A stretch of 64,000 nt of DNA from an uncultured Clostridia bacterium (GCA_947623585.1 CANQHA010000004.1:60074-124073); one strand, 5' to 3'; counted from the first letter of the stretch, positions 48,177 to 57,934 are shown. Notes: generated by a model from the sequence alone, not told the origin. Made by a program: numbers and translations.

Positions 48177-50051
48177 ATGGCCGAAATTCAAAGCTATGAC
48201 GTCGCGGTCATAGGGGCGGGTCACGCCGGAGTTGAAGCGGCGCTCGCCTGCGCGCGGCTGGGGCTTAAAACCGCGATATTCACCATTTCCCTCGATTCGA
48301 TAGCGAATATGCCCTGCAATCCGTCTATCGGCGGCACCGCGAAGGGTCACCTCGTTCGCGAGATCGACGCTTTGGGCGGAGAAATGGCTAAGGCCGCCGA
48401 CGCGACCTTTTTGCAGAGCCGCGTTCTGAACCTCGGAAAGGGCCCCGCCGTTCACAGCCACCGCGTTCAGGCAGACCGCGTGAAATATCACATCTATATG
48501 AAGCGGGCGCTTGAAAGCGAGCCGAACCTTGAAATAAGGCAGTCCGAGGTCGTTAAGATAGAGACCGACGGCGAGGGGAGGGTCTGCGGGATTGTTACCC
48601 GCCTCGGCACAAAATATGCCGTCCGCGCCGCGATAATCTGCACCGGGACTTATCTTAAAGGCGTGGTACACGTCGGCGAAACGTCTTATGAGAGCGGCCC
48701 CGACGCCACGCTTCCCTCGAACGGACTTTCCGAGAGCCTTCGCGCCCTCGGAATAACGCTGCGCCGCTTCAAGACCGGCACGCCGGCAAGGGTGCACCGC
48801 CGCAGCATCGACTTTTCAAAGCTGGAGCGCCAAGACGGCGACGAGGATATTTCGCCGTTCTCGTTCGACACAGCGGGGCCGCTTAAAAACACGGTCTCAT
48901 GCTATATCAGCTATACCAACGCCGAAACGCACCGCATTATTTTGGAGAACCTCGACCGCTCGCCGCTTTATTCCGGCAGGATTGAGGGCGTCGGGCCGCG
49001 CTATTGCCCCTCTATCGAGGACAAGGTGGTGCGCTTTTCGGACAAGCCCCGACATCAGCTTTTCATCGAGCCGATGGGGCTTGACACCGAGGAATATTAT
49101 CTTCAGGGAATGTCGAGCTCGCTCCCCGAGGAGGTGCAGCTGAAGTTCCTCAGAACGATAGAGGGCCTCGAGCACGTCGAGATTATGCGAAACGCCTATG
49201 CCATCGAATATGACTGCTGCGATTCGCTCGAGCTTTTGCCGACGCTTGAATTCAAGCGCGTTCCGGGGCTTTTCGGAGCGGGGCAGTTCAATGGCACCTC
49301 GGGCTATGAGGAGGCCGCGGCGCAAGGGCTTGTTGCGGGGATAAACGCCGCGATGAAGCTGCTCGGAAAAGAACCCCTCGTTTTGGACCGCACGACCTCT
49401 TATATCGGAACGCTCATCGACGACCTCGTTACCAAGGGCGTTTCGGACCCTTACAGAATGATGACCTCGCGCAGCGAATATCGGCTGCTTCTTCGGGAGG
49501 ACAACGCCGACGAACGCCTTATGCCTTTCGGCAGGCGGGTCGGGCTGGTCTCCGAGCGGCGCTACCTGCGGCTGCTCGAAAAACTGAAAATGATAAACGG
49601 CGAGATAAATCGCCTTGAAAACACCAAAATTTCGCCGTCAGAGCGGCTTTCGGAGCTTTTTGTTTCACGTGAAACGACGCCGATAACCGAGGCGACTTCG
49701 ATTTCAAGGCTTTTAAGGCGCCCGCAGATAAGCTATTCAGACCTTGCGCCGTTCGACCACGACCGCCCCGAGCTTCCCCGCGAGGTTTGGGAGCAGGCGG
49801 AGATCAGGATAAAATACGAGGGCTACATCAAGCTCCAGCAGGAGCAGGTCGAGAAGATGCGGCGGTTAGAGGACCGGCTTCTGCCCGAGGGGATCGATTA
49901 CTCGAAAATACGCGGTTTAAGGCTTGAAGCGGCGGAAAAGCTGCAAAAGGTGCTGCCCCGAAGCGTCGGTCAGGCGTCAAGGATATCGGGGGTGAACCCC
50001 GCCGACATCTCGGTGCTTTTGATTTGGCTCGAGCAGCAGCGCCGCGGCTGA
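48177..50051 (+). CDS. mnmG: tRNA uridine-5-carboxymethylaminomethyl modification enzyme MnmG
   Basis: 624 residues from ATG 48177 (gaggaggg site upstream). FAD-binding [20 protein letters not shown], then [17 protein letters not shown], and [20 protein letters not shown] near the second FAD site. Partner of MnmE. A parS-like site lies within its coding sequence (49661-49676). Confidence 0.97.
   Translation: MAEIQSYDVAVIGAGHAGVEAALACARLGLKTAIFTISLDSIANMPCNPSIGGTAKGHLVREIDALGGEMAKAADATFLQSRVLNLGKGPAVHSHRVQADRVKYHIYMKRALESEPNLEIRQSEVVKIETDGEGRVCGIVTRLGTKYAVRAAIICTGTYLKGVVHVGETSYESGPDATLPSNGLSESLRALGITLRRFKTGTPARVHRRSIDFSKLERQDGDEDISPFSFDTAGPLKNTVSCYISYTNAETHRIILENLDRSPLYSGRIEGVGPRYCPSIEDKVVRFSDKPRHQLFIEPMGLDTEEYYLQGMSSSLPEEVQLKFLRTIEGLEHVEIMRNAYAIEYDCCDSLELLPTLEFKRVPGLFGAGQFNGTSGYEEAAAQGLVAGINAAMKLLGKEPLVLDRTTSYIGTLIDDLVTKGVSDPYRMMTSRSEYRLLLREDNADERLMPFGRRVGLVSERRYLRLLEKLKMINGEINRLENTKISPSERLSELFVSRETTPITEATSISRLLRRPQISYSDLAPFDHDRPELPREVWEQAEIRIKYEGYIKLQQEQVEKMRRLEDRLLPEGIDYSKIRGLRLEAAEKLQKVLPRSVGQASRISGVNPADISVLLIWLEQQRRG
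49661..49676. promoter_or_regulatory. parS site within mnmG
   Basis: TGTTTCACGTGAAACG, one mismatch from the ParB consensus TGTTTCACGTGAAACA. Confidence 0.88.
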
Positions 50052-50084
50052 GAAGCATTTTAAAAACGAAAGCGAGGCTTGAAA

Positions 50085-50768
50085 ATGAATCTCGTTTCTG
50101 AAAGCGAGTTTCGGGCGCTTTTTGAAAGCGCGGGGCTCGACATTGGGCAAAGCTATGAAAAATTCGCGCTTTATGCGGATATGCTCGCCGAAAAAAACGC
50201 CGTCATGAACCTGACGGCCATTCGCGAGCCCGCCGAAGTCGCCGAGAAGCATTTTCTTGACAGCTGTCTGTCGCTTAAAATGTTCGAGCTGCCTTTTGGG
50301 GCGGAGTTTTGCGACGTCGGTACCGGCGCGGGTTTTCCGGGCGTGCCGATAGCCGTTATGCGTCCCGACATCAAGCTCACGCTGATCGACAGCCTCAACA
50401 AGCGGGTGGTTTTTCTCAAAGACCTCTGCGCGGCGCTCGGAATAAGCGCGGAGTGCGTGCACATTCGCGCCGAGGACGCGGGGCGGGGGAGCTTTGCGGA
50501 AAAATTCGACGTTGTGAGCGCGAGGGCGGTCAGCCGGCTTTCAAAGCTGTGCGGATACTGCTTGCCGCTTCTTAAGGTCGGCGGGGCGTTTTTGGCACTG
50601 AAAGGCTCGGACTGCGCCGAGGAGATAAGCGAGGCCGAAAGCGAGATATCAAAATTCGGCGGAACGCTTGAAAAAACGGTCAGCTATGCGCTTCCGAGCG
50701 GCGACCGCCGTACGCTTGTGATAATAAGAAAAACCGAGCGGCGGACGGGAAAACCGGCGAAAAAATAA
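50085..50768 (+). CDS. rsmG: 16S rRNA (guanine527-N7)-methyltransferase RsmG
   Basis: 227 residues from ATG 50085, with gcgagg 7 nt upstream; a TTG at 50079 is the alternative. SAM site CDVGTGAGFPGVPIAV and the second motif DAGRGSFAEKFDVVSARAVSR. Methylates 16S rRNA near the decoding site. Ends the plus-strand gene set before the inverted noc-like gene. Confidence 0.95.
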   Translation: MNLVSESEFRALFESAGLDIGQSYEKFALYADMLAEKNAVMNLTAIREPAEVAEKHFLDSCLSLKMFELPFGAEFCDVGTGAGFPGVPIAVMRPDIKLTLIDSLNKRVVFLKDLCAALGISAECVHIRAEDAGRGSFAEKFDVVSARAVSRLSKLCGYCLPLLKVGGAFLALKGSDCAEEISEAESEISKFGGTLEKTVSYALPSGDRRTLVIIRKTERRTGKPAKK

Positions 50769-51098
50769 ATCAGCCCCGATAGGGGGCGAGTTTAGGGTAG
50801 TTTTAGCGGCATTGGGATTGCTTTTTTATTTGCCTCGCTCGTCGCTCGGCAAATGGGGAACGTATCGGAAAGCGCTATGTTTAGGGGACGCCCTCTCTTG
50901 CAAGGCGTCCCCTCTTAAAAAACAATCCACCGGATTGTTTTTTTAATTCACCCCTTGCGGAGCGCACGCTGTAAAGGCTTTCGCAGCCTGCGGGCTGCGA
51001 CGAGGGGCTCCGCCCCCTCAACCTCTGCAAGCCTTTTGAAAAAGGCTTGAGCGAAAACTTTAAGTTTTGAAATAAGGCTTGACCGAAAACTTTTAGTT
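50769..51098. other. Convergent intergenic region with hairpins and short repeats
   Basis: No gene. Contains GGGGACGCC...GGCGTCCCC (50884-50912), a bidirectional terminator-like hairpin AAAAAACAATCC/GGATTGTTTTTT (50918-50943), GC-rich hairpin around 50985-51022, and a tandem near-repeat AAGGCTTGA(G/C)CGAAAACTTT at about 51043 and 51076. Confidence 0.7.
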
Positions 51099-51911
51099 TT
51101 ACTTGTTCAGCGGGATTCTGATGTGATAGTCGAGGTAGTCGTCCGACTGCTTTTTATCGACATTGACGTCAACGCCGGCGATCTGCATCGTCTCGACAGC
51201 CTTGTTCACAGTGTTCATGAATAGCCGCAGATCGCGGAAAATCGCGCTTCCCTTGCGGATCCTGCTCTTGTAACGGTCATATTCTATCATCGAATCGATC
51301 AGCCGCTCGGCGCTCTCGACGTTTAAATGCCGCCGCGCTATCTGATTTATCGCCGAGACGCGCTTTTCGCTGTCGTCGAGCCGCAAAAGCGCCCGTGCGT
51401 GGCGTTCGGTCAGGCCGTGCTCGGTGATAAGCCTGCGCTCGTCGGCCCCCAGCTTGCGAAGCCTCAGCTTGTTCGCGAGCGTAGATTGAGCATATCCGAG
51501 CCGCAGCGCCGCGTCTTCCTGCGTCATTCCGTAAAAGTCGATAAGCCGCGCAATAGCATCGGCCTCCTCGAAAAATCCGAGATCCTGCCGCTGAATGTTC
51601 TCGACAAGCGACAAAAGCGCCGAGTTTCTGTCGGAAACCTCTGAAACGATGCAGGGGACGCTTTCAAGCCCCGCAAGCATCGCCGCCCGAAGTCGGCGCT
51701 CGCCCGCGATAAGCTCGAAGCGGTCGCCTTGACGCCGCACCGAAAGCGGCTGGATCACGCCGTCGGACTTGATGCTCGCCGCAAGGCTTAAAAGCTCGTT
51801 CTGCGGGAATTCCTGCCGCGGCTGATAGGGGTTCGGGGCGATCTGCTCGCAGGGGATCTCGAGCACCTTGCCGACGGTCTTCTCCTTTTTTTGCTGAAAA
51901 ATTGCAGCCAT
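51099..51911 (-). CDS. noc: ParB-family protein, Noc-like nucleoid occlusion factor
   Basis: 270 residues from ATG 51911 (ctaaaggaagtga upstream). ParB N-terminal CTP-binding domain with NPYQPR, GERRLRAAMLAG and LSLVENIQRQDL, then a KorB/ParB helix-turn-helix (GMTQEDAALRLGYAQSTLANKLR), and a C-terminal part that diverges from the ParB at 53386. By position between rsmG and parA it corresponds to Bacillus noc, which blocks division over the nucleoid, but here it points the opposite way to all neighbours. Its targets (NBS sites) were not sought. A TATAAT-like promoter lies just upstream. Confidence 0.8.
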   Translation of the reverse strand: MAAIFQQKKEKTVGKVLEIPCEQIAPNPYQPRQEFPQNELLSLAASIKSDGVIQPLSVRRQGDRFELIAGERRLRAAMLAGLESVPCIVSEVSDRNSALLSLVENIQRQDLGFFEEADAIARLIDFYGMTQEDAALRLGYAQSTLANKLRLRKLGADERRLITEHGLTERHARALLRLDDSEKRVSAINQIARRHLNVESAERLIDSMIEYDRYKSRIRKGSAIFRDLRLFMNTVNKAVETMQIAGVDVNVDKKQSDDYLDYHIRIPLNK

Positions 51912-52080
51912 GATCTTCACTTCCTTTAGCCCATTATAACACCGCGCTATGCATATTTCCAGAAGTTTTTTCCGAGCAGTTGCGCCAAAAAAGCGCAGAA
52001 AAACCGCCCGAGCGATAAATTGCGCCTCGGGGCGACAGAAAAAGCGCGCGGGTTTTGGGGGATTTGGGGGGAAATTTAGG

Positions 52081-52430
52081 GGCCCCGCCCCCTCCCCTCT
52101 TAGGGGAGGGGGCATTCGCTTTGTCACCTTTTAGACAAACGTGCGGCGGGGGTGGGGTGATAGACGATAGTATCCATATTTTCCGACGGAGGAAAATATG
52201 GATACCTTTTACCCGCTTAGCTGCCGCAGGCGCGAACGCAGCCTTACAGTTAGCAATTTTATCCCCGCCTTTGCCGCAAGCCCGCACCGACCGCTTAAAA
52301 GGTATTCGCAAAATCCCGCCGCGGGGCTGAATTTTAGCGAATGCTATCGCTCATCACCCCACCCCCGCCACACTGCCTGCGGGCGGGAAAGCTATCGAAG
52401 CCCCCTCCCCTCTTAGGGGAGGGGGCGGGT
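52081..52430. repeat. Dispersed modular repeat locus R2
   Basis: Bounded by two copies of GCCCCCTCCCCTCTTAGGGG (about 52085-52111 and 52400-52427). Unit 52148-52217 has the stem CCATATTTTCC/GGAAAATATGG, nearly the same as R1. Unit 52291-52366 has CCGCTTAAAAGGTATTC, stem GCAAAATCCCGCC.../GAATTTTAGC and ATGCTATCGCTCATCACCCC. Located between the inverted noc-like gene and parA; no gene inside 51912-52544. Confidence 0.85.
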
Positions 52431-52444
52431 TCCCTCCCTCCCCC

Positions 52445-52460
52445 CGTTTCACGTGAAACA
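52445..52460. promoter_or_regulatory. parS site upstream of parA
   Basis: CGTTTCACGTGAAACA, one mismatch from consensus, 19 bp upstream of the parA -35. Confidence 0.9.
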
Positions 52461-52479
52461 AAAAATTTCGCGCTACCCC

Positions 52480-52507
52480 TTGAAATCCCCGTAAAATATG
52501 GTATACT
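52480..52507 (+). promoter_or_regulatory. parAB promoter
   Basis: TTGAAA (52480-52485), 16 nt, TATACT (52502-52507), 38 nt before parA. The nearby parS suggests autoregulation by ParB. Confidence 0.65.
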
Positions 52508-52544
52508 GAAAATAATCGAAAATTTTCGGTAAGGAGGCGAAAAA

Positions 52545-53324
52545 ATGGGAAAAATAATCGCGGTGTCAAACCAGAAGGGCGGCGTCGGAAAATCGACGAC
52601 GGTGGTGAACCTTGCGGCGGCGCTCGGCGGAAAGGGCAAAAAGGTCCTCGTCGTCGATGTTGACGCTCAGGGAAACACGACCACCGGCCTCGGGGTTCGC
52701 AAAAGGTCGATAACCCGCACCGTTTACGAGGTCATCATCGGCGCCTGCCGCGCTCAGGACGCTATCGTTCCGACCGCTTTCAAGGGCGTTTCGCTTATAT
52801 CCTCGGCGCAGAAGCTCGCGGGGGCCGAGATTGAGCTTGCAAACTTTGACAACCGCCTGATGAGGCTTAAAATGCAGCTTTTGACCGTCAAGGACCGCTA
52901 TGACTTCATTCTTATCGACTGCCCGCCGTCGCTCAGCTTGATAACCCTGAACGCGCTGACCGCCTGCGACTCGGTGCTGATACCCATTCAGTGCGAATTC
53001 TATTCGCTCGAGGGCCTTGTTCAGCTCATGGACACTATCAAGAGGATCAAGGACGGCTATAATTCGAGAATGTATATCGAGGGCATTCTGTTCACGATGT
53101 ATGTCGGCAGGTATAATCTTACGGCGCAGGTCGTCGGAGAAGTGAAAAAATACTTCCCGAACGAGGTCTATGAGACCGTTATCCCGCGCAACGTCGCGCT
53201 TTCCGAGGCGCCGAGCCACGGCAAGCCGATAATGTATTACGACCGCGCTTCGCGCGGCTCAGAGGCTTATGAGAGCTTTTGCGTAGAATTTTTGCAGAGG
53301 ATACGCGAGCGCGGAAGAAAGTAA
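52545..53324 (+). CDS. parA: Chromosome partitioning ATPase ParA/Soj
   Basis: 259 residues. Deviant Walker A VSNQKGGVGKSTTVVNLAAA, Walker A' VVDVDAQGNTTTGLG and Walker B FILIDCPPSLSLITLNAL. Drives segregation of ParB-parS complexes over the nucleoid. ATG with aaggaggc upstream. Confidence 0.97.
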   Translation: MGKIIAVSNQKGGVGKSTTVVNLAAALGGKGKKVLVVDVDAQGNTTTGLGVRKRSITRTVYEVIIGACRAQDAIVPTAFKGVSLISSAQKLAGAEIELANFDNRLMRLKMQLLTVKDRYDFILIDCPPSLSLITLNALTACDSVLIPIQCEFYSLEGLVQLMDTIKRIKDGYNSRMYIEGILFTMYVGRYNLTAQVVGEVKKYFPNEVYETVIPRNVALSEAPSHGKPIMYYDRASRGSEAYESFCVEFLQRIRERGRK

Positions 53325-53385
53325 ACCGCATTAACCTTATATTACAAAAAATCAAAACGCTTCGGCGAAAACAAGAGGTGAGAAC

Positions 53386-54273
53386 ATGGCACGACAGAAG
53401 GTTTTGGGAATGGGAATGGAGGCGCTTTACTATGAAAACGCCGAAAACCAGACCGCTCAGACGCTTAAACTGACCGAGATATTTCCGAACAAGGCGCAGC
53501 CGAGAAAGGACTTCGACGACAAGGCGCTCGAGGCGCTTGCGGACTCGATAAAGCAGCACGGGGTGTTGCAGCCGATACTCGTCAGACCGCTTCAAACCGG
53601 CGGTTATCAGATCGTCGCGGGGGAGAGGCGCTGGCGCGCTTCGCGGCTTGCGGGGCTTGAAGAGGTCCCCGTTTATGTTAAAGATATCGACGACAGGCAG
53701 GCGGCGCGGCTCGCGCTGGTTGAAAATTTGCAGCGCGAGGACTTAAACCCCATCGAGGAAGCCCTCGGATATAAGCAGCTCATGGACGAATCGGGGGCCT
53801 CGCAGGAGGAAATATCAAAGGTCGTCGGAAAATCACGCTCGGCCGTCGCAAACTCGATAAGGCTTTTGGGGCTTGACCCCAAGCTGCTCGACCTTGTTAA
53901 GAGGGGAGAGGTGTCGCCGGGCCACGCAAGGGCGCTTTTGGCGGTCGAGGATATCTCGCAGCGCGACGAGATCGCTCAGCGGGTCAAAAACGGCGAGCTT
54001 TCGGTGCGGCAGGTCGAGGAGCTCGTTAAACGGCTTCCGAAAGAAAAACCCGCGCCGAAGCCTCAGAAAAAGCGGAACAGCTTTTATCACGAGGTCGAGA
54101 TATCGCTTCGCGAGACAGCCGGCAGGGTTTGCACGGTAAAAGAGAACAAAAAGGGCGGCGGAACGATGACCGTCGAGTTTTACGGAACCGAAGATCTTAG
54201 CGCGCTCGCAAAGGCGATCGGTGAGATCGGAAAAGCAGGCGCAGCCATTAAAAATAAGGAGAGAAAAAAATGA
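53386..54273 (+). CDS. parB: Chromosome partitioning protein ParB/Spo0J
   Basis: 295 residues. KLTEIFPNKAQPRKDFDD, GERRWRASRLAGLEEVPV (CTP-binding GERRxRA), LVENLQREDLNPIEEA, then the HTH (ASQEEISKVVGKSRSAVANS) and a dimerising C-terminus. Binds parS and spreads; two parS sites are within 4 kb. ATGA overlap with serS. Confidence 0.97.
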   Translation: MARQKVLGMGMEALYYENAENQTAQTLKLTEIFPNKAQPRKDFDDKALEALADSIKQHGVLQPILVRPLQTGGYQIVAGERRWRASRLAGLEEVPVYVKDIDDRQAARLALVENLQREDLNPIEEALGYKQLMDESGASQEEISKVVGKSRSAVANSIRLLGLDPKLLDLVKRGEVSPGHARALLAVEDISQRDEIAQRVKNGELSVRQVEELVKRLPKEKPAPKPQKKRNSFYHEVEISLRETAGRVCTVKENKKGGGTMTVEFYGTEDLSALAKAIGEIGKAGAAIKNKERKK

Positions 54274-55550
54274 TCGATATCAAATTTTTAAGGGAGAACC
54301 CCGAGGCGGTAAAAGAGAATATCCGCAAAAAATTTCAGGAGCAAAAGGTCGGGCTCGTCGATGAAGTCATCGAGCTTGACAAGCAGTATCGCGCCGCGAT
54401 AACCGAGGCGGACGGCCTCAGAGCCGACCGCAACCGCCTCTCAAAGCAGATAGGCGGGCTTATGGCGAAAGGTCAGAAAGATGAGGCCGAGGCCGTTAAA
54501 AAACAGGTCGCCGAGAGCGCCAAGCGCCTTGAAGAGCTTGAAAAGCTCGAGGAGGAGCTTCAGAAAAAGGTCACCGACATAATGATGATTATTCCGAACA
54601 TCATCGACCCCGACGTGCCGATAGGAAAGGACGATTCGGAAAACGTCGAGCTCAAGCGCTTCGGCGAGCCGAAGGTGCCGGACTTTGAAATACCCTATCA
54701 CACCGAGATAATGGAGAGCCTTTCGGGCATCGACATGGACGGCGCAAGAAGGGTCGCCGGCAACGGATTCTATTATCTTATGGGAGATATCGCGCGCCTG
54801 CACTCGGCGGTTTTAAGCTATGCCCGCGATTTCATGATCGGGCGCGGCTTCACCTATTGCGTGCCGCCGTTCATGATTCGCTCGGCGGTCGCTCAGGGAG
54901 TAATGAGCTTTGCCGAGATGGATGCGATGATGTATAAGATCGAGGGCGAGGACCTCTATCTTATAGGCACCAGCGAACACTCGATGATCGGCCGCTTCAT
55001 CGACCAGATAATCCCCGAGGAGAGCCTGCCTATCACCCTGACGAGCTATTCGCCCTGCTTCAGAAAGGAAAAAGGCGCTCACGGCTTGGAGGAAAGAGGA
55101 GTTTACAGGATCCATCAGTTCGAGAAGCAGGAGATGATCGTCGTCTGCAAGCCCGAGGAGAGCCACGAGTGGTTCTGGAAGCTGCTGCAAAACACCGTCG
55201 ATCTGTTCAGAACGCTCGATATACCCGTACGCACGCTTGAATGCTGCTCGGGCGACCTTGCGGATTTAAAGGTCAAGTCGGTTGACGTTGAGGCGTGGAG
55301 CCCGAGGCAGAAAAAATACTTCGAGGTCGGCTCCTGCTCGAACCTCTCGGACGCTCAGGCGCGCAGACTTAAAATACGCGTAAACGGCGAGAACGGAAAA
55401 TATTTCGCGCACACTCTTAACAACACCGTCGTCGCGCCGCCGAGAATGCTTATAGCTTTCCTTGAAAACAACCTTAACGCCGACGGCAGCGTTAATATCC
55501 CCGAGGTGCTGCGCCCCTATATGGGCGGAATGAGCGTTATCGGCAGATAA
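54270..55550 (+). CDS. serS: Serine--tRNA ligase
   Basis: 426 residues, complete. N-terminal helical arm (about 30-100, RADRNRLSKQIGGLMAKGQK), class II motifs with LIGTSEHSMIGRFIDQ, CFRKEKGAHGLEERGVYRIH split over motif 2, and motif 3 NNTVVAPPRMLIAFLEN. Charges tRNA-Ser. Its start overlaps the parB stop, so no leader for a T-box is available. Confidence 0.97.
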   Translation: MIDIKFLRENPEAVKENIRKKFQEQKVGLVDEVIELDKQYRAAITEADGLRADRNRLSKQIGGLMAKGQKDEAEAVKKQVAESAKRLEELEKLEEELQKKVTDIMMIIPNIIDPDVPIGKDDSENVELKRFGEPKVPDFEIPYHTEIMESLSGIDMDGARRVAGNGFYYLMGDIARLHSAVLSYARDFMIGRGFTYCVPPFMIRSAVAQGVMSFAEMDAMMYKIEGEDLYLIGTSEHSMIGRFIDQIIPEESLPITLTSYSPCFRKEKGAHGLEERGVYRIHQFEKQEMIVVCKPEESHEWFWKLLQNTVDLFRTLDIPVRTLECCSGDLADLKVKSVDVEAWSPRQKKYFEVGSCSNLSDAQARRLKIRVNGENGKYFAHTLNNTVVAPPRMLIAFLENNLNADGSVNIPEVLRPYMGGMSVIGR

Positions 55551-55622
55551 CTCCGCTTGAAGATTCATAAACATAAACAGCCCCGTCACATTTTCGACAT
55601 AACCCCGCGAAAGGAGCTATTC

Positions 55623-56690
55623 ATGAAAACACTTAAAGAGGCTTATAAGAACTATTTCACCGTCGGCGCCGCAGTCTCGGCGCACTGGCTCGACGAGGCC
55701 GCCGAAACGGTCAAGGCACACTTTAATACGGTCACAGCGGAAAACGAGATGAAGTATAACAGTATTCACCCACACGACTATCAGAAGCCGGATTTTCGCC
55801 ATATGAGACCGCCCAAGCCGGGCGAAAAGCGTGAGCTTCCGCCCCCGCCGCCGATGACCAACCGCGAAAGATTCGTTCACCCCTCGCTTGAGACCGATTT
55901 TTCGTCGGGAGATAAGATCTATAACTTTGCGCGCGAAAACGGCATCGCCGTTCGTGGTCACACCCTTATGTGGCACGGAAACTACCCCTGGGGTATGTTT
56001 GAGCAGCTTGAACCTGAGGAACTCGAAGAAAACAGCATTGAGCATTTTAAAATGATGTCTGAGCACTATCCCGACTGCTTCTGTTGGGACGTTGTGAACG
56101 AGGCCGTTGACGACCATGGCGGATATCTTCGTGAGACAGTGTTTAAAAAGAAGTTCGGCGATGATTATCTCCCCGAGATATATTCTCTTGCAAGAAAATA
56201 TTTTCCGAACGCGCTGCTTTGCTGCAACGACTATAACGAGTTCAACCCGCAAAAGCGCGACAGTATCCTTAAACTCATCGGCACGCTCAAAGAGCGCGGG
56301 GTCGTCGATGTTGTCGGCTGCCAGTGCCATGTGAACGCTCAGATGGGCGACAAGCAGTTCGACGAGATGCGCCGCGGCTTTGAGATGTATGCGAACACCG
56401 GGCTGAGGATACACGTCACCGAGCTCGACGTCAACGCGATCGACTGGAAGAACCCCGACAAGCTGCCCCCCGCCGACCTCGAGCGCAAGGTCACCGAGAC
56501 CTATTCGAAGCTGTTCGGAATCTTCCGCGAGTTCAGCGACTTCATCGACAACGTTACGCTTTGGGGAGTTTCGGACCGCCACAGCTGGCTGAACCACTTC
56601 AAAAACGAAGAGGGCCGCAAGAATTTCCCACTTTTGTTCGACGAGGAGTATAAACCCAAAGAAGCATTACAGGCAGTAATTGATTTTTAA
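55623..56690 (+). CDS. GH10 endo-1,4-beta-xylanase, cytosolic
   Basis: 355 residues from ATG 55623 (gaaaggag upstream); the frame runs on to 55557 but lacks a ribosome site. No signal peptide. (beta/alpha)8 GH10 motifs: HPHDYQKPDF, RGHTLMWHGNYPWGM, acid/base Glu160 in CWDVVNEAVDD, CNDYNEFNP and nucleophile Glu267 in IHVTELDVNAID. A proline-rich insert (about 62-80, RPPKPGEKRELPPPPPM) is unusual. Intracellular GH10 enzymes split short, imported xylo-oligomers; this fits with GH43 and the binding proteins at 6-15 kb. Confidence 0.93.
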   Translation: MKTLKEAYKNYFTVGAAVSAHWLDEAAETVKAHFNTVTAENEMKYNSIHPHDYQKPDFRHMRPPKPGEKRELPPPPPMTNRERFVHPSLETDFSSGDKIYNFARENGIAVRGHTLMWHGNYPWGMFEQLEPEELEENSIEHFKMMSEHYPDCFCWDVVNEAVDDHGGYLRETVFKKKFGDDYLPEIYSLARKYFPNALLCCNDYNEFNPQKRDSILKLIGTLKERGVVDVVGCQCHVNAQMGDKQFDEMRRGFEMYANTGLRIHVTELDVNAIDWKNPDKLPPADLERKVTETYSKLFGIFREFSDFIDNVTLWGVSDRHSWLNHFKNEEGRKNFPLLFDEEYKPKEALQAVIDF

Positions 56691-56756
56691 CGCAAAAAGC
56701 AGACTAAATGGGCGTAATAATAGGAAAAATAGGGATTTAGAGGGGAATATACAAAT

Positions 56757-57104
56757 ATGAAGGAACACATAATGAAATTAAATCCCTCTCCGATGGAAAA
56801 AATAAGAGAAGGCATAAAAACAATAGAGCTTAGGTTATATGATGAAAAGAGGAGAAACATCTCTGTCGGAGATATTATTGTTTTTATCAATTCAGAGAAT
56901 TCAAATGACACCTTATCCGTTACTGTAAAGAATATTTTTGTTTATAAGTCGTTTCCTGAGTTATATGATAATTTGCCGCTTTTGAAATGCGGCTATACTG
57001 CGGAAAATATTGATACAGCTTCTCCTGATGATATGGAATTGTATTATTCTAAAGAAAAGCAAAATCAATACGGAGTTATGGGAATAGAAATCGCACTCAT
57101 ATAA
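56757..57104 (+). CDS. ASCH-domain protein
   Basis: 115 residues. MKLNPSPMEKIREGIKTIEL RLYDEKRR pattern, VGDIIVFIN and the C-terminal GVMGIEIALI are typical of ASCH (PUA-like) proteins, which bind RNA or nucleotides. Base composition is much more AT-rich than all neighbours (codons such as ata, tta, aat), suggesting recent transfer. Stands alone between the xylanase and birA. Function not known. Confidence 0.8.
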   Translation: MKEHIMKLNPSPMEKIREGIKTIELRLYDEKRRNISVGDIIVFINSENSNDTLSVTVKNIFVYKSFPELYDNLPLLKCGYTAENIDTASPDDMELYYSKEKQNQYGVMGIEIALI

Positions 57105-57148
57105 ATCCCGATTTATCCGTCGGGCGGATTTTAAAAGCTCCCTTCTAA

Positions 57149-57186
57149 GCAAAAAGCAGACGAAAAACTCGTCTGCTTTATTTTTT
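57149..57186. terminator. Bidirectional terminator between the ASCH gene and birA
   Basis: AAAAAGCAGACG-AAAAACT-CGTCTGCTTT followed by ATTTTTT. Confidence 0.85.
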
Positions 57187-57187
57187 A

Positions 57188-57934
57188 TCACAAAATCACG
57201 CTGACCTCGCCGCTGCAAACCGTGCGCAAAGCCCCTCCGACCCTGACGACAAGGCGGCAGCCGCCGTCGATGTCAACGACCTCCGCGGGGGTCTCGCCGC
57301 CCTGTGAGCGAAGCAGGACGCTTTTGCCCAAAAGAATCGAGCGCTCGCGGTATATCGGCACGAATTCGCGCGTTTTAAGCTGCGAAAGCCTTTTGTCAAG
57401 GTTTTTCAGTACGTTTTCGAGCAGCCGTTCGCGCGTTGTCCCGTCGGGGTTTGAAAACGCTGCGCCGGCCCGCTCGGCGATCTCTTTCGGAAAGCCGCCC
57501 TCGGGCGCTTTGATGTTCACGCCGATCCCGATGACCGCCCAGTCGAGCGCTTGCGAGGCGCCGGTCTCGGTGAGGATCCCGCAGACCTTTTTGCCGCCGA
57601 TATAGATGTCGTTGACCCACTTGATACCCGCGCGCGGCGAGCCGGTCTCTTCAAGGGCCTCGGCGACGGCGACGGCCGCCGCGGGGGTGATAAGCCCGGC
57701 GGTCTCGGCTTCAAGGCCCTTTTTGAGCAGCACCGACAGGTAAAGTCCGCTTTCGGGGCTGAAGAAGCTGCGCCCGCTCCGACCCCTGCCGGCGGTCTGA
57801 GAAAGCGCGATGGCGGCGTCTTTGTGACGGCCGTCGGTTTTTGCAAGGCGCTTGAGATAGCTGCTCGTCGAGTCGAGGGTTTTAAACTCTCTCACCCGAA
57901 ACCCGCAGATAACCCTCTCGCTCAAAGGCTCCAT
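57188..57934 (-). CDS. birA: Biotin--protein ligase without DNA-binding domain
   Basis: 248 residues. Biotin-AMP site ALSQTAGRGRSGRSFFSPE (GRGRxGR motif), ligand loop GIKWVNDIYIGGKKVCGIL and IGIGVNI, with a C-terminal SH3-like domain (EVVDIDGGCRLVVRV). Lacks the N-terminal helix-turn-helix of BirA repressors, so it activates biotin-dependent carboxylases but is not expected to control biotin genes. Minus strand, away from the general direction of the arm. Confidence 0.94.
   Translation of the reverse strand: MEPLSERVICGFRVREFKTLDSTSSYLKRLAKTDGRHKDAAIALSQTAGRGRSGRSFFSPESGLYLSVLLKKGLEAETAGLITPAAAVAVAEALEETGSPRAGIKWVNDIYIGGKKVCGILTETGASQALDWAVIGIGVNIKAPEGGFPKEIAERAGAAFSNPDGTTRERLLENVLKNLDKRLSQLKTREFVPIYRERSILLGKSVLLRSQGGETPAEVVDIDGGCRLVVRVGGALRTVCSGEVSVIL

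Noticed and set aside
54240..54270. T-box riboswitch before serS
   Set aside because: serS overlaps the end of parB, leaving no room for a leader RNA.
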